Below are positions 10,775 through 21,512 of a stretch of DNA of 64,000 nucleotides, one piece after another. Positions within the stretch are counted from its first letter, which is position 1. Each line of letters starts with the position of its first letter. Source of the DNA: Onthophagus taurus (taxonomy: Eukaryota; Arthropoda; Insecta; Coleoptera; Scarabaeidae). The DNA lies in NCBI RefSeq assembly GCF_036711975.1, contig NC_091968.1, forward strand, positions 15,562,001-15,626,000. The letters are read 5' to 3'. Position numbers and translations under genes: made by a program. The notes below the pieces were generated by a model. That model worked only from the letters and a program-made list of their open reading frames with translations, was not told the DNA's origin and searched no databases.

Positions 10775-13283
10775 CAGTGGTCGGCAAAGTGCGGCTCCAG
10801 AGCCGCATGTGGCACTTTAGCTCCTTAAGTGCGGCTCTGGCACAAATATCCACGGAAGGCGCAATAATATTTTCATTAAAAAAAAACTTAGTACGAAAAA
10901 AATTACATCTTATTTTGATAAATTAAAATTCTTCTATCAATCGGGAACATGTATAATTTTTAGTTTAAGTTAAAAGATAGATAGGTAATTAAAATTTTAT
11001 ATTGTTGTAAAAATACGTAACAAACATCGAGTTTAATTTTATTAGTTTTCGGAAATTGTTCGTATGTTTTCGGCGTACTACGGTGTGATACAAAAGTACC
11101 ACAAGCATGCGCGCGCATACTTTTTGTAAAGTAGTGAGGGTACAAATTGACATCACAGACCAGCAGTTGCAGGGTGAACAGTTTTGTCTTATCTACCGTC
11201 TCTGCCGTTGTCCTGTCTTAGGCACCCCAATTAACATGGCTACCAAAAAAAAGCAAAGAAAAACGGAAGATGAAAACCGCGAATTTAAAGTTGAGTGGAC
11301 CGAGAATTTTGCGTTTATTCAAAACTTGAATGGACTATCGAATAACAAGAAGTCAAATTTAGAGAGACACTTTACAAGAAAGCACGCTTCATTTAGCACT
11401 AAATATCCTACCGGTGATGCAAGGAAGAAAGCAGTTGAGGAACTTCAGAAGAGTCAAGAGTCGTCAACTTCTGTGTTTAATAACTGGATGCAATCTTCCA
11501 GCAATATTAATATGGCAAGTTTTGTTGTTAGCCAAGAGATTGCGAAGAGAGGGAAACCGTACACAGACGGTGAATACATAAAAAATTGTTTTATAAATGC
11601 ATCCGAAGAGCTATTTCGGGATTTTCAGAACAAAGCAATTATTCTGAAAAGAATGAAAGAGTTACCATTGTCTGCCAAAACCATTAAAGATAGAACAATT
11701 AAAATGTGTTCGAATATAACCACCCAGCATATCGAAGATCTGAAACTGGTTTCGGCTTTATCAATAGCAGTTGACGAGTCTTGTGACATAAATGATACAG
11801 CGCAAGTTTCACTTTTTGTAAGATTTATGTCTCATTCAGGCCCTAATGAAGAACTTTTAGGATTATTGCCACTCAAAGGTCAGACGCGTGGAGAAGATAT
11901 CGCAAATGCTGTAATTGAGTGTATGGATAAACATCATATTCCCCTCGATAAAATTGTGTCGATTTCAACAGATGAGGCCAAAAGTATGACCGGGGTAAGA
12001 AAAGGGTTTGTTGCTATTTTGAAAGAAAAAATTAATCACGAGATACTTGTTTACCATTGTATCATTCACCAAGAAGCGCTTTGTGCGCAAACATTTCCGG
12101 ATGAAATTTGTAAAGTTATGGAATTAGTGATTACCATTATCAACTCCATTTTAGCTAAAGCTCTTAATCATCGCCAATTCAAAAATTTTTTATTTGAAAT
12201 GGAGAGTGAGTACGCTGATCTTCTGCTTCATAACAAGGTACGTTGGTTATCAAGAGGGAACGTTTTAAAACGTTTCGCGTCCCTTTTTCCGGAAATTAAA
12301 GCATTTCTCCTTGAGAAGGGCGTTCACTATCCAGAACTAACAGAAAATCAGTGGATCCAAAACTTTTATTTCATGGTAGACGTTACGTCTCATCTAAATC
12401 AGCTTAATCGTAAACTACAAGGGAAACGAAACTTAATTTTTTCGATGTTAGAAGAAGTAATAACATTCGAAAACAAATTATCCATTTTTGCTCAGGATTT
12501 TGAAAGGGAAACATTGTTTCACTTTCCGAGCCTGCTGAAGCATCGCCAAGAAACTAATTCCTCTATTGATAAACACCATTTTAAAACAATAATTTTAAAT
12601 ATGAGGGAAGCATTTCTCAGCAGGTTTCAGGACTTTAAAAACAGCAGAGCAACTTTAGCATTTGTTAAAAATCCTCTTGATGCTACGATAACCGAGTTGA
12701 AATTTTCTCCTTTTCAAATTGACATTGGTATCTTTGAAATACAATTGCTGGATTTAAAAAACACGGAGATATGGCGCTCTAAATTCGAACGTCTTTGTGT
12801 TGAATTTGTAAATATTGCAGAAGAAAAACACAAGTAGTCTGCCTTGAATGACCTGGATAAGGAAGACATGATTATTTTCAACGCTTGGAATAATATTCCT
12901 GACTCTTACGATCAGCTGAAAAAACTCGCGTTTGCTGTTCTTTCCCTTTTCGGTTCTACATACATATGCGAGCAATCTTTTTCAAGCATGAACATTATCA
13001 AGAGTAAACTGAGAAGTCGTTTTATTGATGAGAACTTGGAATCATGCCTAAAATTAAAAACTACAACATACAAACCTGACTTACTCAAACTTTCCAAGGA
13101 GATGCAAGCACATTGTTCGCGTTAATAAATATTTATTAAGTATGATATTTAGTTTTATTTAGTGTACTACTTATTTAGTGTAATAAAAGTTTACTAAATA
13201 AGCAGATTTGGCTCCCAATTCTTTTTTTAAATTTTTGTAATGTTCATATTTGGCTCTTTGGCTAATAAGTTTACCGACCACTG
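10775..13283 (+). mobile_element. hAT transposon, complete, 8-bp target duplication
   Basis: A 2509-bp element starts CAGTGGTCGGCAAA and ends TTTACCGACCACTG, short imperfect terminal inverted repeats of hAT type. The 8-bp direct repeat CACTAGTA flanks it at 10767-10774 and 13284-13291. It interrupts a tandem repeat unit. It carries one transposase gene with a single in-frame stop. Confidence 0.95.
11236..13125 (+). pseudogene. hAT transposase (ZBED/SCAND3/GTF2IRD2-like), one nonsense codon
   Basis: The best start is the ATG at 11236 (MATKKKQRK), after a leader. The frame stays open to a TAG at 12835-12837, then continues in the same frame to the true stop at 13125, about 629 codons in all. 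The order is: a BED-like N-terminus with the Cys positions poorly kept (KSNLERHFTRKHASF), then the hAT RNase H-like core with SIAVDESCDINDTAQVSLFV (first catalytic Asp), ISTDEAKSMTG (second), VYHCIIHQEALCAQ, VRWLSRGNVLKRF, and the C-terminal dimerisation motif STYICEQSFSSMNIIKSKLR at about 12955-13015. The enzyme would excise and reinsert the element. With one disabling codon and intact ends it is among the youngest elements here. Confidence 0.9.
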
Positions 13284-13530
13284 CACTAGTAGAAAGAGCA
13301 GGAAATTTTCGATAAGATAGATATAGTTCTAGAGTTTTCTCGTAATCATATAAGAAAGTTATCGACCCGAACATGGTTTAAAAATGGTTAAAACGTATGA
13401 ATTTAGCAGTATTTGGCCAATGACGTACTTGTGCAAGCGCGTGATCGCCGCGTGTTATATACCATTAGAAAAAGCAGAAGATTTTCGATAAGATAGATAT
13501 ACTTCTATAGTTTTCCCCCTATCAAATAAG
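13284..13530. repeat. Satellite-like tandem repeat, right part
   Basis: Continuation of the repeat that the hAT interrupts. A nearly full unit follows the right target duplication, then a partial unit ending near 13530 (gcagaagattttcgataagatagatata at about 13475). Sequence and phase agree with the left part once the hAT is removed. Confidence 0.72.
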
Positions 13531-13998
13531 AAAGTTGTTTAGAGAAAGGGTATTTAAGCGTTTCCGCGTGTAGGGATGGATATTAAGGGTGATTTAAGCA
13601 TGACGCCGATAGATATTGACCGACGAAAACCCGGATTGAGGTAGCTGAAGGAGCGCTCTTTCTGACTGTGATAACAGTTTTTAATATATTTTCTTAATAT
13701 ACAACCGGTTTTAGATAGAGAAAGATTCAAAGCTTACAGCTGACCCGTTTAGGAAGCAACTTTAAGTTTAAGCTTAAGAATTCTTAAGATTTTAAAATTT
13801 ACCAATAAGAAGTATGTTGATTATTTTAATTTAGTATAGCAAAAAATGGATAATAAATTAATGAAATATGTTGTTAAATAAACAACGTACAATCGAAAAT
13901 ATTTATAATTTATTACCAATTACTAATAGAAAACTGTAATATCAAGAACTATAGTAGTTGTAATATATACAACTGTCAGAAAAAGTTCCACTGGTGCT
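13531..13998. other. Unassigned stretch upstream of Harbinger transposase
   Basis: About 470 bp without a recognised gene. It may hold the left end and promoter of the Harbinger element that follows, but I found no terminal repeat matching the right side. Confidence 0.4.
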
Positions 13999-15423
13999 GT
14001 GGTATTGTTGTGTATTATCATTGTGTATTATCATCGTGTATTATTACCTCGCTGTGTATTATCATGGATCGAAAAAAAAATTGTTGTAGCTGCAACAACA
14101 GCATGTCTAGCTGCAGCTAGTATTGTTATGCGAAAAAAAATTAAAATTCGTCGTCGGTTTTTACGAAGGCCTATCAACCAAAATCGCGAAACGGAAGGTC
14201 ATTTTGCTACATTAATAGCATATATGCTAAAAAAAGAAAAAGACGAAGCACAATTTTTTAAATATGTCAGAATGTCCTTTAAGGAATTTAAATATTTATT
14301 AGAATTGGTAGGACCGTCTTTGACCAAAAAACCAAAGAGAAAAGCTTTGTCTCCGGCTCACCGTCTGATAATTACTTTGCAGTAAGTATGCGTTATTGAA
14401 ATGTGTGCTCCTAACATATTATAATATATTATAATTGTATGTTTCATATATTTATTTTGTTTGGTTTGTAGTTATCTAGCTGAAGGCTGCTCAATGCAGG
14501 AGATGGCATGGAATTATCGTGTAGGAAAAGCTACTGTACATGTTGTAGTTAAGGAGACAACAGCTGCTCTCTGGCATATTTTACAGCCAAAAGTGATGCC
14601 AACGCCCGAAAGAGAGGATTTTTACAGAATTGAAACAGCTTTTTCACAAAGATGGCAACATCCGAATTGCATTGGTGCAATAGACGGAAAACATATTCAT
14701 ATTCAAGCACCAAACAAGTCCGGAAGTGAATTTTATAATTATAAAAATAGTTTTAGCATCATTCTAATGGCAGCAGTAGATGCTGAATACAATTTTATCA
14801 CAATAGACATTGGTGCATCAGGTAGAAATCATGACAGCACAGTGCTAAGAGAGAGCTGTTTTGGTAAAGCACTTCTTAATGGAACACTCCCCATTCCGCC
14901 TCCGAAGAAACTTCCAGGTAGTAACACCATACTCCCACATTTTATGATAGGGGATGCTGCATTTCCATTGGCGGAAAATATAATGCGCCCATATCCAGGC
15001 CGATATTTAGGCATTGAAAAAAATATCTTTAATTATAGGCTCTCTAGAGCAAGAAGAACAGTTGAGAATGCCTTTGGAATTTTATGTCAGAGATGGCGCA
15101 TATTAAGAGGAACTATAGCTGCTTCAACTGAAATGGTTGAGCAAATTGTTCAAGCTACTGTTGTTCTTCACAATTATCTACGCAAATATAGGAATGGGGG
15201 ATATTACTGTTCACCTGGTTATGGCGACCAAATTGGGGCAAATGGGGAAATAATCGAAGGACAATGGCGTTCAGAATCATTTCCGCTAGAAGGTGTACAA
15301 CGATTAGGGAGCAACAATTCTTCAAGAAAATGCATGGAAAATCGAAACTTATTGTGTCAGTATTTCAATAATGAAGGTGCAGTTCCTTGGCAATTGAAGT
15401 ATGTGTCAAGAACTGGACAATAA
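13999..15423 (+). CDS. PIF/Harbinger transposase (HARBI1-like), one intron
   Basis: A two-exon transposase. Exon 1 has the N-terminal region (FFKYVRMSFKEFKYLLELV, then SPAHRLIITL). A clean intron runs from gtaagta at 14382 to tttgtag at 14471. Exon 2 continues YLAEGCSMQEMAWNYRVGKA (HTH) and the DDE core: NCIGAIDGKHIHIQAP (first Asp), FMIGDAAFPL (second Asp), RRTVENAFGILCQRWRI (Glu), VVLHNYLR. The open frame begins at a GTG. The natural start may be the ATG at 14064 (MDRKK), which lies one frame away across a run of nine A residues, so a 1-nt slip there is possible; the first in-frame ATG is at 14128. Harbinger transposases need a partner MADF/Myb protein for nuclear import and DNA binding; such a gene lies convergent at 15771-16879. 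Confidence 0.85.
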
Positions 15424-15770
15424 ATCCTTTTTAATATTTTTTTTATAATATTTTGTTATTTTTATTAAGTAATAATTGTATATTATTTTATAACCTGCAA
15501 TTCAATAATATTAAGTTATCGAGATTAAACAAGAAGTTTTTTTAACATATTTATTATTTTTAACACATTTTACTTAAAAAGAAATAAAACTTTATCGTTA
15601 AAACAAATATAACGTATTAAAAAATTTAAACTTAACTTATAACATATGTACATATAAAAATCACAAGAAATACAATGACATTTTATTGCAAAAAGAAAAA
15701 GATGTATGAAAACGAGAAAAAATAAAACTAAACCAGCGCAAAACACAGCTAAATAAAACTTAAGACAATA
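15424..15770. other. AT-rich spacer between convergent Harbinger genes
   Basis: No coding signal. The stretch is the shared 3' region of the two convergent genes. Confidence 0.5.
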
Positions 15771-16879
15771 TTAACAATCATCACCATCAAGAAGTTGTAA
15801 TATTTTTATTCTGAACTTGTTTTGTAACCCGGGTGGTTTTTCGTTTAATAACTGGCCTACCAGTTTTCCAAATGTTGTATTTGTATCGTCTTCCACTATA
15901 AATTTTGATATTTGGTCCATCGATTTTGAAATTGTGTCGGCCAAGTTATCAACTGTGTCGGTTTTTTTTCTTCTTTTGGTGGGAGGAGGTGTCCATAATG
16001 GTTCAGGTGGTATTAGGGGAGATGGTGGCCTAGAAATTTCGGAAGTTGATGGGATTGGAGGTAACGGTGATGGGACTGAATATTCTGTGGGTAATAGCTC
16101 TGATACTGGAATAGCAAGTGGTGTTGGTGATATTTTGGGAGGGAGTTGTAGAGATTCAAATATATTATCAGTTTGTGACAATGACTCAGAATTTTCTATG
16201 GCAGGGTGGTGATCATATTCTATGGGCCGTGGTTACAAAACGGGCTTTTTAGATCTAAAACACAATAAATGTAATATAATAAATAAATGATCCTTTGAAT
16301 AGAAAAGTTTAAAAATTGATGTTGAGTTAAAAAGAATTGTATTAAAAATTATGTAAATGCACACAATATTATATCTTTATAAAATGTGCATTTTTTGATG
16401 TAGATAAATAAATTATTTATTTTGTTAATATTTTCACAATTGAAGATATATATTTAAATGATTGACTTATTTAGATTTCACCACAACTATAATAAAGTAT
16501 TTAAACAAAAACAAGGAACATTACCTGCGCCTGATAATTGTAGATAAAAAAGACAAACTCTTAAAATGCACCCAACTTGGTTCGGCAGCAGATCCGGACG
16601 GTTTTTGCTTACTACATCTTCCATAATGTTGTCTCAAGTTTTTCTAGCGATTTTCGCACTGTTCAACTATAAATATAACGAACATAGTACAGATAACGGT
16701 TAAAATTTTCTTACTATAATCAATTTACCTGTAGATTGCAATGTGGTTGCTATTTTCAACCAAGTATTTTCCAAAATTATTTTATTCTTGTGGTTTGGTG
16801 ATAGTGGGTCGTACAGACATTCATTACATTGCACAAGTTCGATTAATTTTGCGTCAAATTGCTCCGTCAAATTCGACAT
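15771..16879 (-). pseudogene. Harbinger partner protein, MADF plus BESS, three exons
   Basis: Minus-strand gene read as three exons. Exon 1 (16879-16729) starts MSNLTEQFDAKLIELVQCNE and carries the first MADF helix, ending at a gtaaat donor. Exon 2 (16666-16525), after a tatag acceptor, holds the rest of the MADF domain (KNLRQHYGR, SWVHFKSLSFLSTIIRR) and ends at a gtaatg donor. Exon 3 (16254-15771) is Pro/Ser-rich (PPSPLIPPEPLWTPPP), with a basic KRRKK stretch and a C-terminal BESS-like motif (FGKLVGQLLNEKPPG...KILQLL). Phases fit across both introns. Two in-frame stops, one in exon 2 before KNLRQ and one early in exon 3, suggest a recently dead gene. The exon-intron reading is mine and needs transcript support. 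Confidence 0.72.
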
Positions 16880-16983
16880 TTATAACTAATAAATACACGA
16901 GTACTGAAACACCAGCCCGTGACGTCAATGCGTAAACACAAAACAGCTGTACGTAGCCATGTTTAACATTGACCCTTCGTATT

Positions 16984-17247
16984 AGTGCGCATGCTCAAAT
17001 TTTGTCCTAAACGTAAGAAGTTAAAAGTTGGCCAACTTTAGGTGTTACGGCTACATCGGCCGTAGCCTTAAGCGGTTCCCTAAACGGTGCTATTGAAACA
17101 CATTGGTTTAACTTTTCTTACCACTACGGCTACGGCTAAGGTTACGGCTACAGCCGTTAAGTTTGACATCCTATTAGTCCCAAGAGTTGCCCAACTTTTA
17201 ACTTCTTAAAGCTAAAACAATCGGTCATAACGTGACGCATGCGCACT
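16984..17247. mobile_element. Small fold-back element or MITE
   Basis: Inverted arms begin agtgcgcatgc (16984) and end gcatgcgcact (17247). Inner arms share taagaagttaaaagttgg near 17014 with its inverse near 17205. The core is rich in ggctac/gtagcc hairpin phrases. Length is about 264 bp with no coding capacity. It lies just outside the MADF gene, so it may be part of the Harbinger right end; I could not match a left counterpart. Confidence 0.6.
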
Positions 17248-17700
17248 TTTCTCTTTTGTGTCCTTGTAAAATAGCAGTGTTTTGTTTTATTTTATAAATT
17301 GAGGTTAGGTCAGTTAGGTTTTGTATTTTATTGTATTAAGGCAAAGCCTACTAGAAATACAGGCCGTCGGGTCGTAGTGGGGATTCGAAGGACTGGCTAC
17401 GCAAACAAAGACGGCATAATAGCATCGTAGCCGTTCTAGTCGCCTTACGATGACCTCATACATCTAAAAATGGGTATTATATGTTAATTTGAGTTAAATT
17501 TTTTAACTTTTCTAATATTTTCAGAAGATTTTGTATTGTTTATAATTTTACTGTAGTTATTTAAAAATATATTGGATAAAATTGATGAAACTTTATTTTC
17601 GATTATTTTGAGTAAATTATTGCAATTACAATTAAAATGGCTTAAATTAATATTTAAAACGATCTATTCAGGGTGAACCGTCAAATAAGCACAGGAACAA
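17248..17700. other. Unassigned stretch
   Basis: About 450 bp with no domain or repeat that I can assign. Confidence 0.4.
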
Positions 17701-17713
17701 CTTTTTACAATTT

Positions 17714-17755
17714 GCTAATATATTTCGGTTGTCGAATTACAACCTTCATCAGAGC
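17714..17755 (-). ncRNA. Hammerhead-like core, orphan Penelope-type terminus
   Basis: On the minus strand the sequence reads CTGATGA, then a perfect 6-bp stem (GGTTGT/ACAACC, loop AATTCG), then GAAA. This matches the CUGANGA-stem II-GAAA core of hammerhead ribozymes, which are known in Penelope-like terminal repeats. No reverse transcriptase lies next to it. The cleavage-site strand was not identified, so activity is unproven. Confidence 0.4.
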
Positions 17756-17911
17756 GAATTACATTTGTTGTTTATGAAGTGGATAAACCAAAAACGTTAT
17801 TGAACAGATTACACAGAAATTATTGCGCTTAATTAAATTAAAATGTGGAATTAAAAGTTAAAATCATTGAGACGAACGAGTTACACGTTAAAATTGTTTT
17901 ACGACAAAATT

Positions 17912-18990
17912 TTAACGTGTACATTGACTTATATTCAAGTTAGGTGAATATTTCAACAAATTATCTTTTTCAATATTATAAATTTTTCGTAGATGATCAA
18001 AAGATGCAGTACATACTGTTGGAGATATAAATTTAAACGTCATTTTATTTATCCAATTATTTCGAAAGTTCTTTACATTATGCACATTATCAGTTAATAT
18101 AAATATTTTGGTATCCGGAAGATACTTATTAAATATGTAAAGCGTTATTGCACCTCCGCATAATGTTTTTAACATTTTTCTATTGACTCGATTATTATCA
18201 CTTATTATTGATACGATTTGAAAATCAACTGCACTCACTACTTGAATTACATCCATTATCATCTAATGTAAAAATTCTGAGTTTAACTTGTTAATTGGAA
18301 ATATTGCAACTACTTCTTTATAATTTGATAATATTGAAGAAATCATGAAAACCTGAAGGGGGAACCTTTTGCTACAGAACTGGGAGCATTACTGCTAAAA
18401 CCAATAAGGGATTCAGATCCAGCCTCATAGTGCACTGTCGATTTGACATACACTTCATCTAATAGTAAGTTAACATATTTATCTTTACTTGATAACAGCA
18501 CAAGTTTAGATTTTAAATATTTTATAGTATTAACATTAATACCTAGAGAGGAATTATTTTCTGTTGTACAGGGTGGGCAAATTTGGGTGTTATTATAGGC
18601 TATCTCAGAAACTATAAGAGATACGAAAAAAGTAGGTGCCATGTCCCGGTCTCTTTTTTCGAGACTAACCCAATCCCGCAAACACCAAACCTCTATCTTC
18701 TTTTGTCCAATTGTAGAATATACTGCCGTTGAAAAATTTTAAAAATATTTGTTGATTTTTGAGATACAACACAAAGTTGTATTTTTTTAAATACAAACTA
18801 TACTTGATTATGATGCTAATGAAAAGAGCATATTTTTCGCTTTCCAATGATGTATCGCATGTATGGTATACCCAAATTTGCCCACGCTGTACATATAGAT
18901 TTTAAATATTGGGGGCACGACAATGTTAAAATGTTTTGATCTCGCAAATAATTGTATGCACAAGGAAATTGAAGAAACATGGAATAAGAA
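17912..18990 (-). pseudogene. P-element/THAP9-like transposase fragment B, split by a MITE
   Basis: Minus-strand fragment. 18262-17912 encodes VSIISDNNRVNRKMLKTLCG, then FILTDNVHNVKNFRNNWINK and ASFDHLRKIYNIEKDNLLK, the RNase H-like core region typical of P/THAP9 transposases (Asp residues in SDNN and TDNVH). Upstream, 18566-18343 encodes LVLLSSKDKYVNLLLDEVYVKS and YEAGSESLIGF, an earlier part of the same core with its own acidic pair. A 321-bp MITE with TA duplication sits at 18569-18889, and related coding sequence appears to continue past it toward 18980. It differs from the other P-like copies, so several P-like families are present. Confidence 0.75.
18569..18889. mobile_element. MITE with TA duplication (Tc1/mariner type)
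   Basis: Termini CAGGGTGGGCAAATTTGGGT and its inverse ACCCAAATTTGCCCACGCTG are flanked by TA at 18567-18568 and 18890-18891. The interior shares phrases such as ggctatctc and aactataagagata with the long-TIR mariner at 20865-23020, so it is probably a derivative of a related family. It has no coding capacity. Confidence 0.85.
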
Positions 18991-19009
18991 TCTAGAATAG
19001 TTTGCGGAC

Positions 19010-19165
19010 GTTCGCGGACGTGAATGCTATAGATATATTCATTTTTATAATGGTGCTAAATGGGATGAATGCTTTTACTGTACGTGAACATGTTAAGGAC
19101 GCCGCGGAAAAAAAATCGATTATTTAGGGAGCCGCAAATCGAAAAAGATTGAGAACTTCTAGTCT
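19010..19165. other. Probable hAT right terminus, solo
   Basis: The stretch ends in agccgcaaatcgaaaaagattgagaactt, resembling the subterminal and terminal sequence of hAT elements (left ends commonly read cagtg...tctcaa). No matching left end or duplication was found. Confidence 0.3.
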
Positions 19166-19272
19166 AAATACTGTTTTAACAGTATCTTTGCAATAAAAGC
19201 GATGTGGTTAATGCAATCGCTTTGGTAATAAATATGAAAAAAAAAAAATGTGTGCAATTCGATATTCTAATC

Positions 19273-20250
19273 CAGTGTTTCTCAACGTGGGCAATATCGT
19301 TTACACATTTATTAGGGGCGATTATTTCATTAACCGTTTTTGGGGGACGATGACTTCTTTACGGGGGCAAATATTTATTTGTGTATTTATTTTAAAGAAA
19401 ACTGCAAAAGCTTTAAAGAAACGTATGGGTATTTTCTGTGAATCTTCTGTATTTCTATGCTTTGTTTAGTTTTATTGTTGTACGTTGTGTTCCAACACAT
19501 TCTTGTATAAATAAATAATAAGCCCGCTTATTCTCACTTTTTTCTATTCCTCAGAGGGACTTACAAAATTAATTTTTTTAAATTGAAATATGACAGTTCA
19601 ACAATTGCCGCCCCAATCAACTGTTTTCCAATAAAGCAATGAAACCATCGCGTATGGTTGAACATTTAAATAGTAGTAAAAAACATCCTGACAAGAAAGA
19701 AAAAGATATTGATTACTTTAAGATGTTAAAAGTTAATTTTGAATAAAGAAGCAAAATAACCGATGTATTTAAAATAAACATTTCAAATGTAAGTAAGGGA
19801 TTGGAACTATCCTACAAGATTGCAAGAATAATCGCTCAAAATGCAAAACCTCACAGCATTGGAGAAAAATTATTAAAACCCGTTATAAAAGAAGTTCTTC
19901 CGATGACTTCAGTTGATCCAGATAATATTATGTCAATGATTCCTTTGAGTAATGACACTACTATATCAAGGAGTAATGAAATAGCCAATGACGTTGAAAA
20001 TCAATTAATTATGGATCTTCAAACACGAGAATTCACAATACAATTAGATAAAAGTACTGTGCGAGATAGTGATGTACTATTAATGGCTTAAGTTAGGTAC
20101 ATAAAAGATGTTATTCTGTAAATTTCTAGTCACTGATACTAAAAGTACATCAATATATGAATGCTTGAAAACATATTATGATGAAATTCATATTCCTTTG
20201 AAAAACATATTATTGTGCGACCAGTTAGATTTGGCCGGCGGAAAATATGC
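19273..20250 (+). pseudogene. hAT (ZBED5/SCAND3-like) remnant with left terminus
   Basis: cagtgtttctcaacgtgggc at 19273 is a hAT-type left terminus. Coding relics follow: AMKPSRMVEHLNSSKKHPD (BED-like) near 19640, SYKIARIIAQNAKPHSIGEKLL at 19801-19880, MIPLSNDTTISRSNEIANDVENQL and FTIQLDKSTVRDSDVLLM (first catalytic Asp) to 20091, then FCKFLVTDTKSTSIYECLKTYY in another frame to about 20250. The region after the second Asp is absent. Stops at about 19745 and 20091 make it a pseudogene. Confidence 0.7.
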
Positions 20251-20520
20251 CAACTATTATCGGAAATCCCTTGCCCCTCACCTCCTTGACCTATATATTC
20301 AGCTCTAGTACAGTCAAGTCACCAAATAAGATATGTGTATTTCTTACATTTGACAGCGTTACTTGAGTTAGGTTATGGCTTTGTATCTTGTAGATTTGTT
20401 AGTTTATCAAGTTTATTTCTATTGAGAGCAATAGCCTTTCTTACCTGATTTTCAGGTCAGTAATGTTAATGTTAACGTGTCAAATATGTATGTATATCAT
20501 TTATTTTCACAATTTAGATA
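20251..20520. other. Unassigned spacer
   Basis: No assignable coding or repeat sequence. Confidence 0.35.
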
Positions 20521-21512
20521 CTTATATTACAAACATGCCTAAAAGAAAATCCGAGCAGAGCGAAGCGCTCACAATACTGCAGAATATTATCACATTTTGC
20601 TAGAGTGAAAAGGCGACAGGAAGATATCCATTTTGTTTTGACTAGGTTATCAGTCGTATAGCAGCAATGACAGCGAAATTCGAGAGAACAATTCGGCGAA
20701 TTAAACTGACGCTTTGTAATAAGGAAAATGAGCCACCTCAGGCCGAAGCACAATCTTCATAGATGGATATTGTTAAAACAAGCTTCGTTAAAGGGCCCCT
20801 CGGATTTTGTTAGATGATACAGACAGATTTATGATATCATTGGTTTTATGTTGTAGATGTGTACAGGGTATCCCAATTTCGATGTCCGCATAGGCTATCT
20901 CCGAAACTAAAAGAGATAGAAAAAAAGTAACTTACATGTCATGATCTCGTTTTTCGAGAAAATGCTAATGCCGAAAACTCCGAACAGCTATCGTCTTTTG
21001 TTTTCGCCCTATCGGCAAAAACTGAAAATTTTGCAAAAACGACAATCGCGAATATTTCACTTATTATCAAAGATGGAGTATTATAAATAAAATATTATAT
21101 GGGTAACTTTTTACGAAGAATTCAGTGGCGTAGGTAGAATTTTTCTCCCATCTTTTATTTTTGAGATTTTAGACGTAACTTTATTTTTTTAAATGGAAAC
21201 CATAGTTGACTATGACTTAAAATAATTTGTTATTTTCTTCTGATAACAAATATATATAGTTTGTGGGGTATATTTCTTATGGTTATTGAATAATTAACAA
21301 AAATTCATTTTGTTCTATCTAAAACTAATGTATGTATTTAAAAGTTCATGTTGCTATGGTGATAACCATACATACTATGATGGAACATAATGTATCACAT
21401 AATTGCCAAAGTTTGTATTTAAAAATTCGATAACAACTCTGGCATTATGTGCTGGTACGATGAACCAGCATGTTAAGTGTCAAAGTATAACAAAACTGAA
21501 TAAAACTTTACA

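Noticed and set aside
15817-16212. Plus-strand Gly/Val/Ser-rich open frame
   Set aside because: Exact shadow of the Pro-rich exon of the minus-strand MADF-BESS gene.
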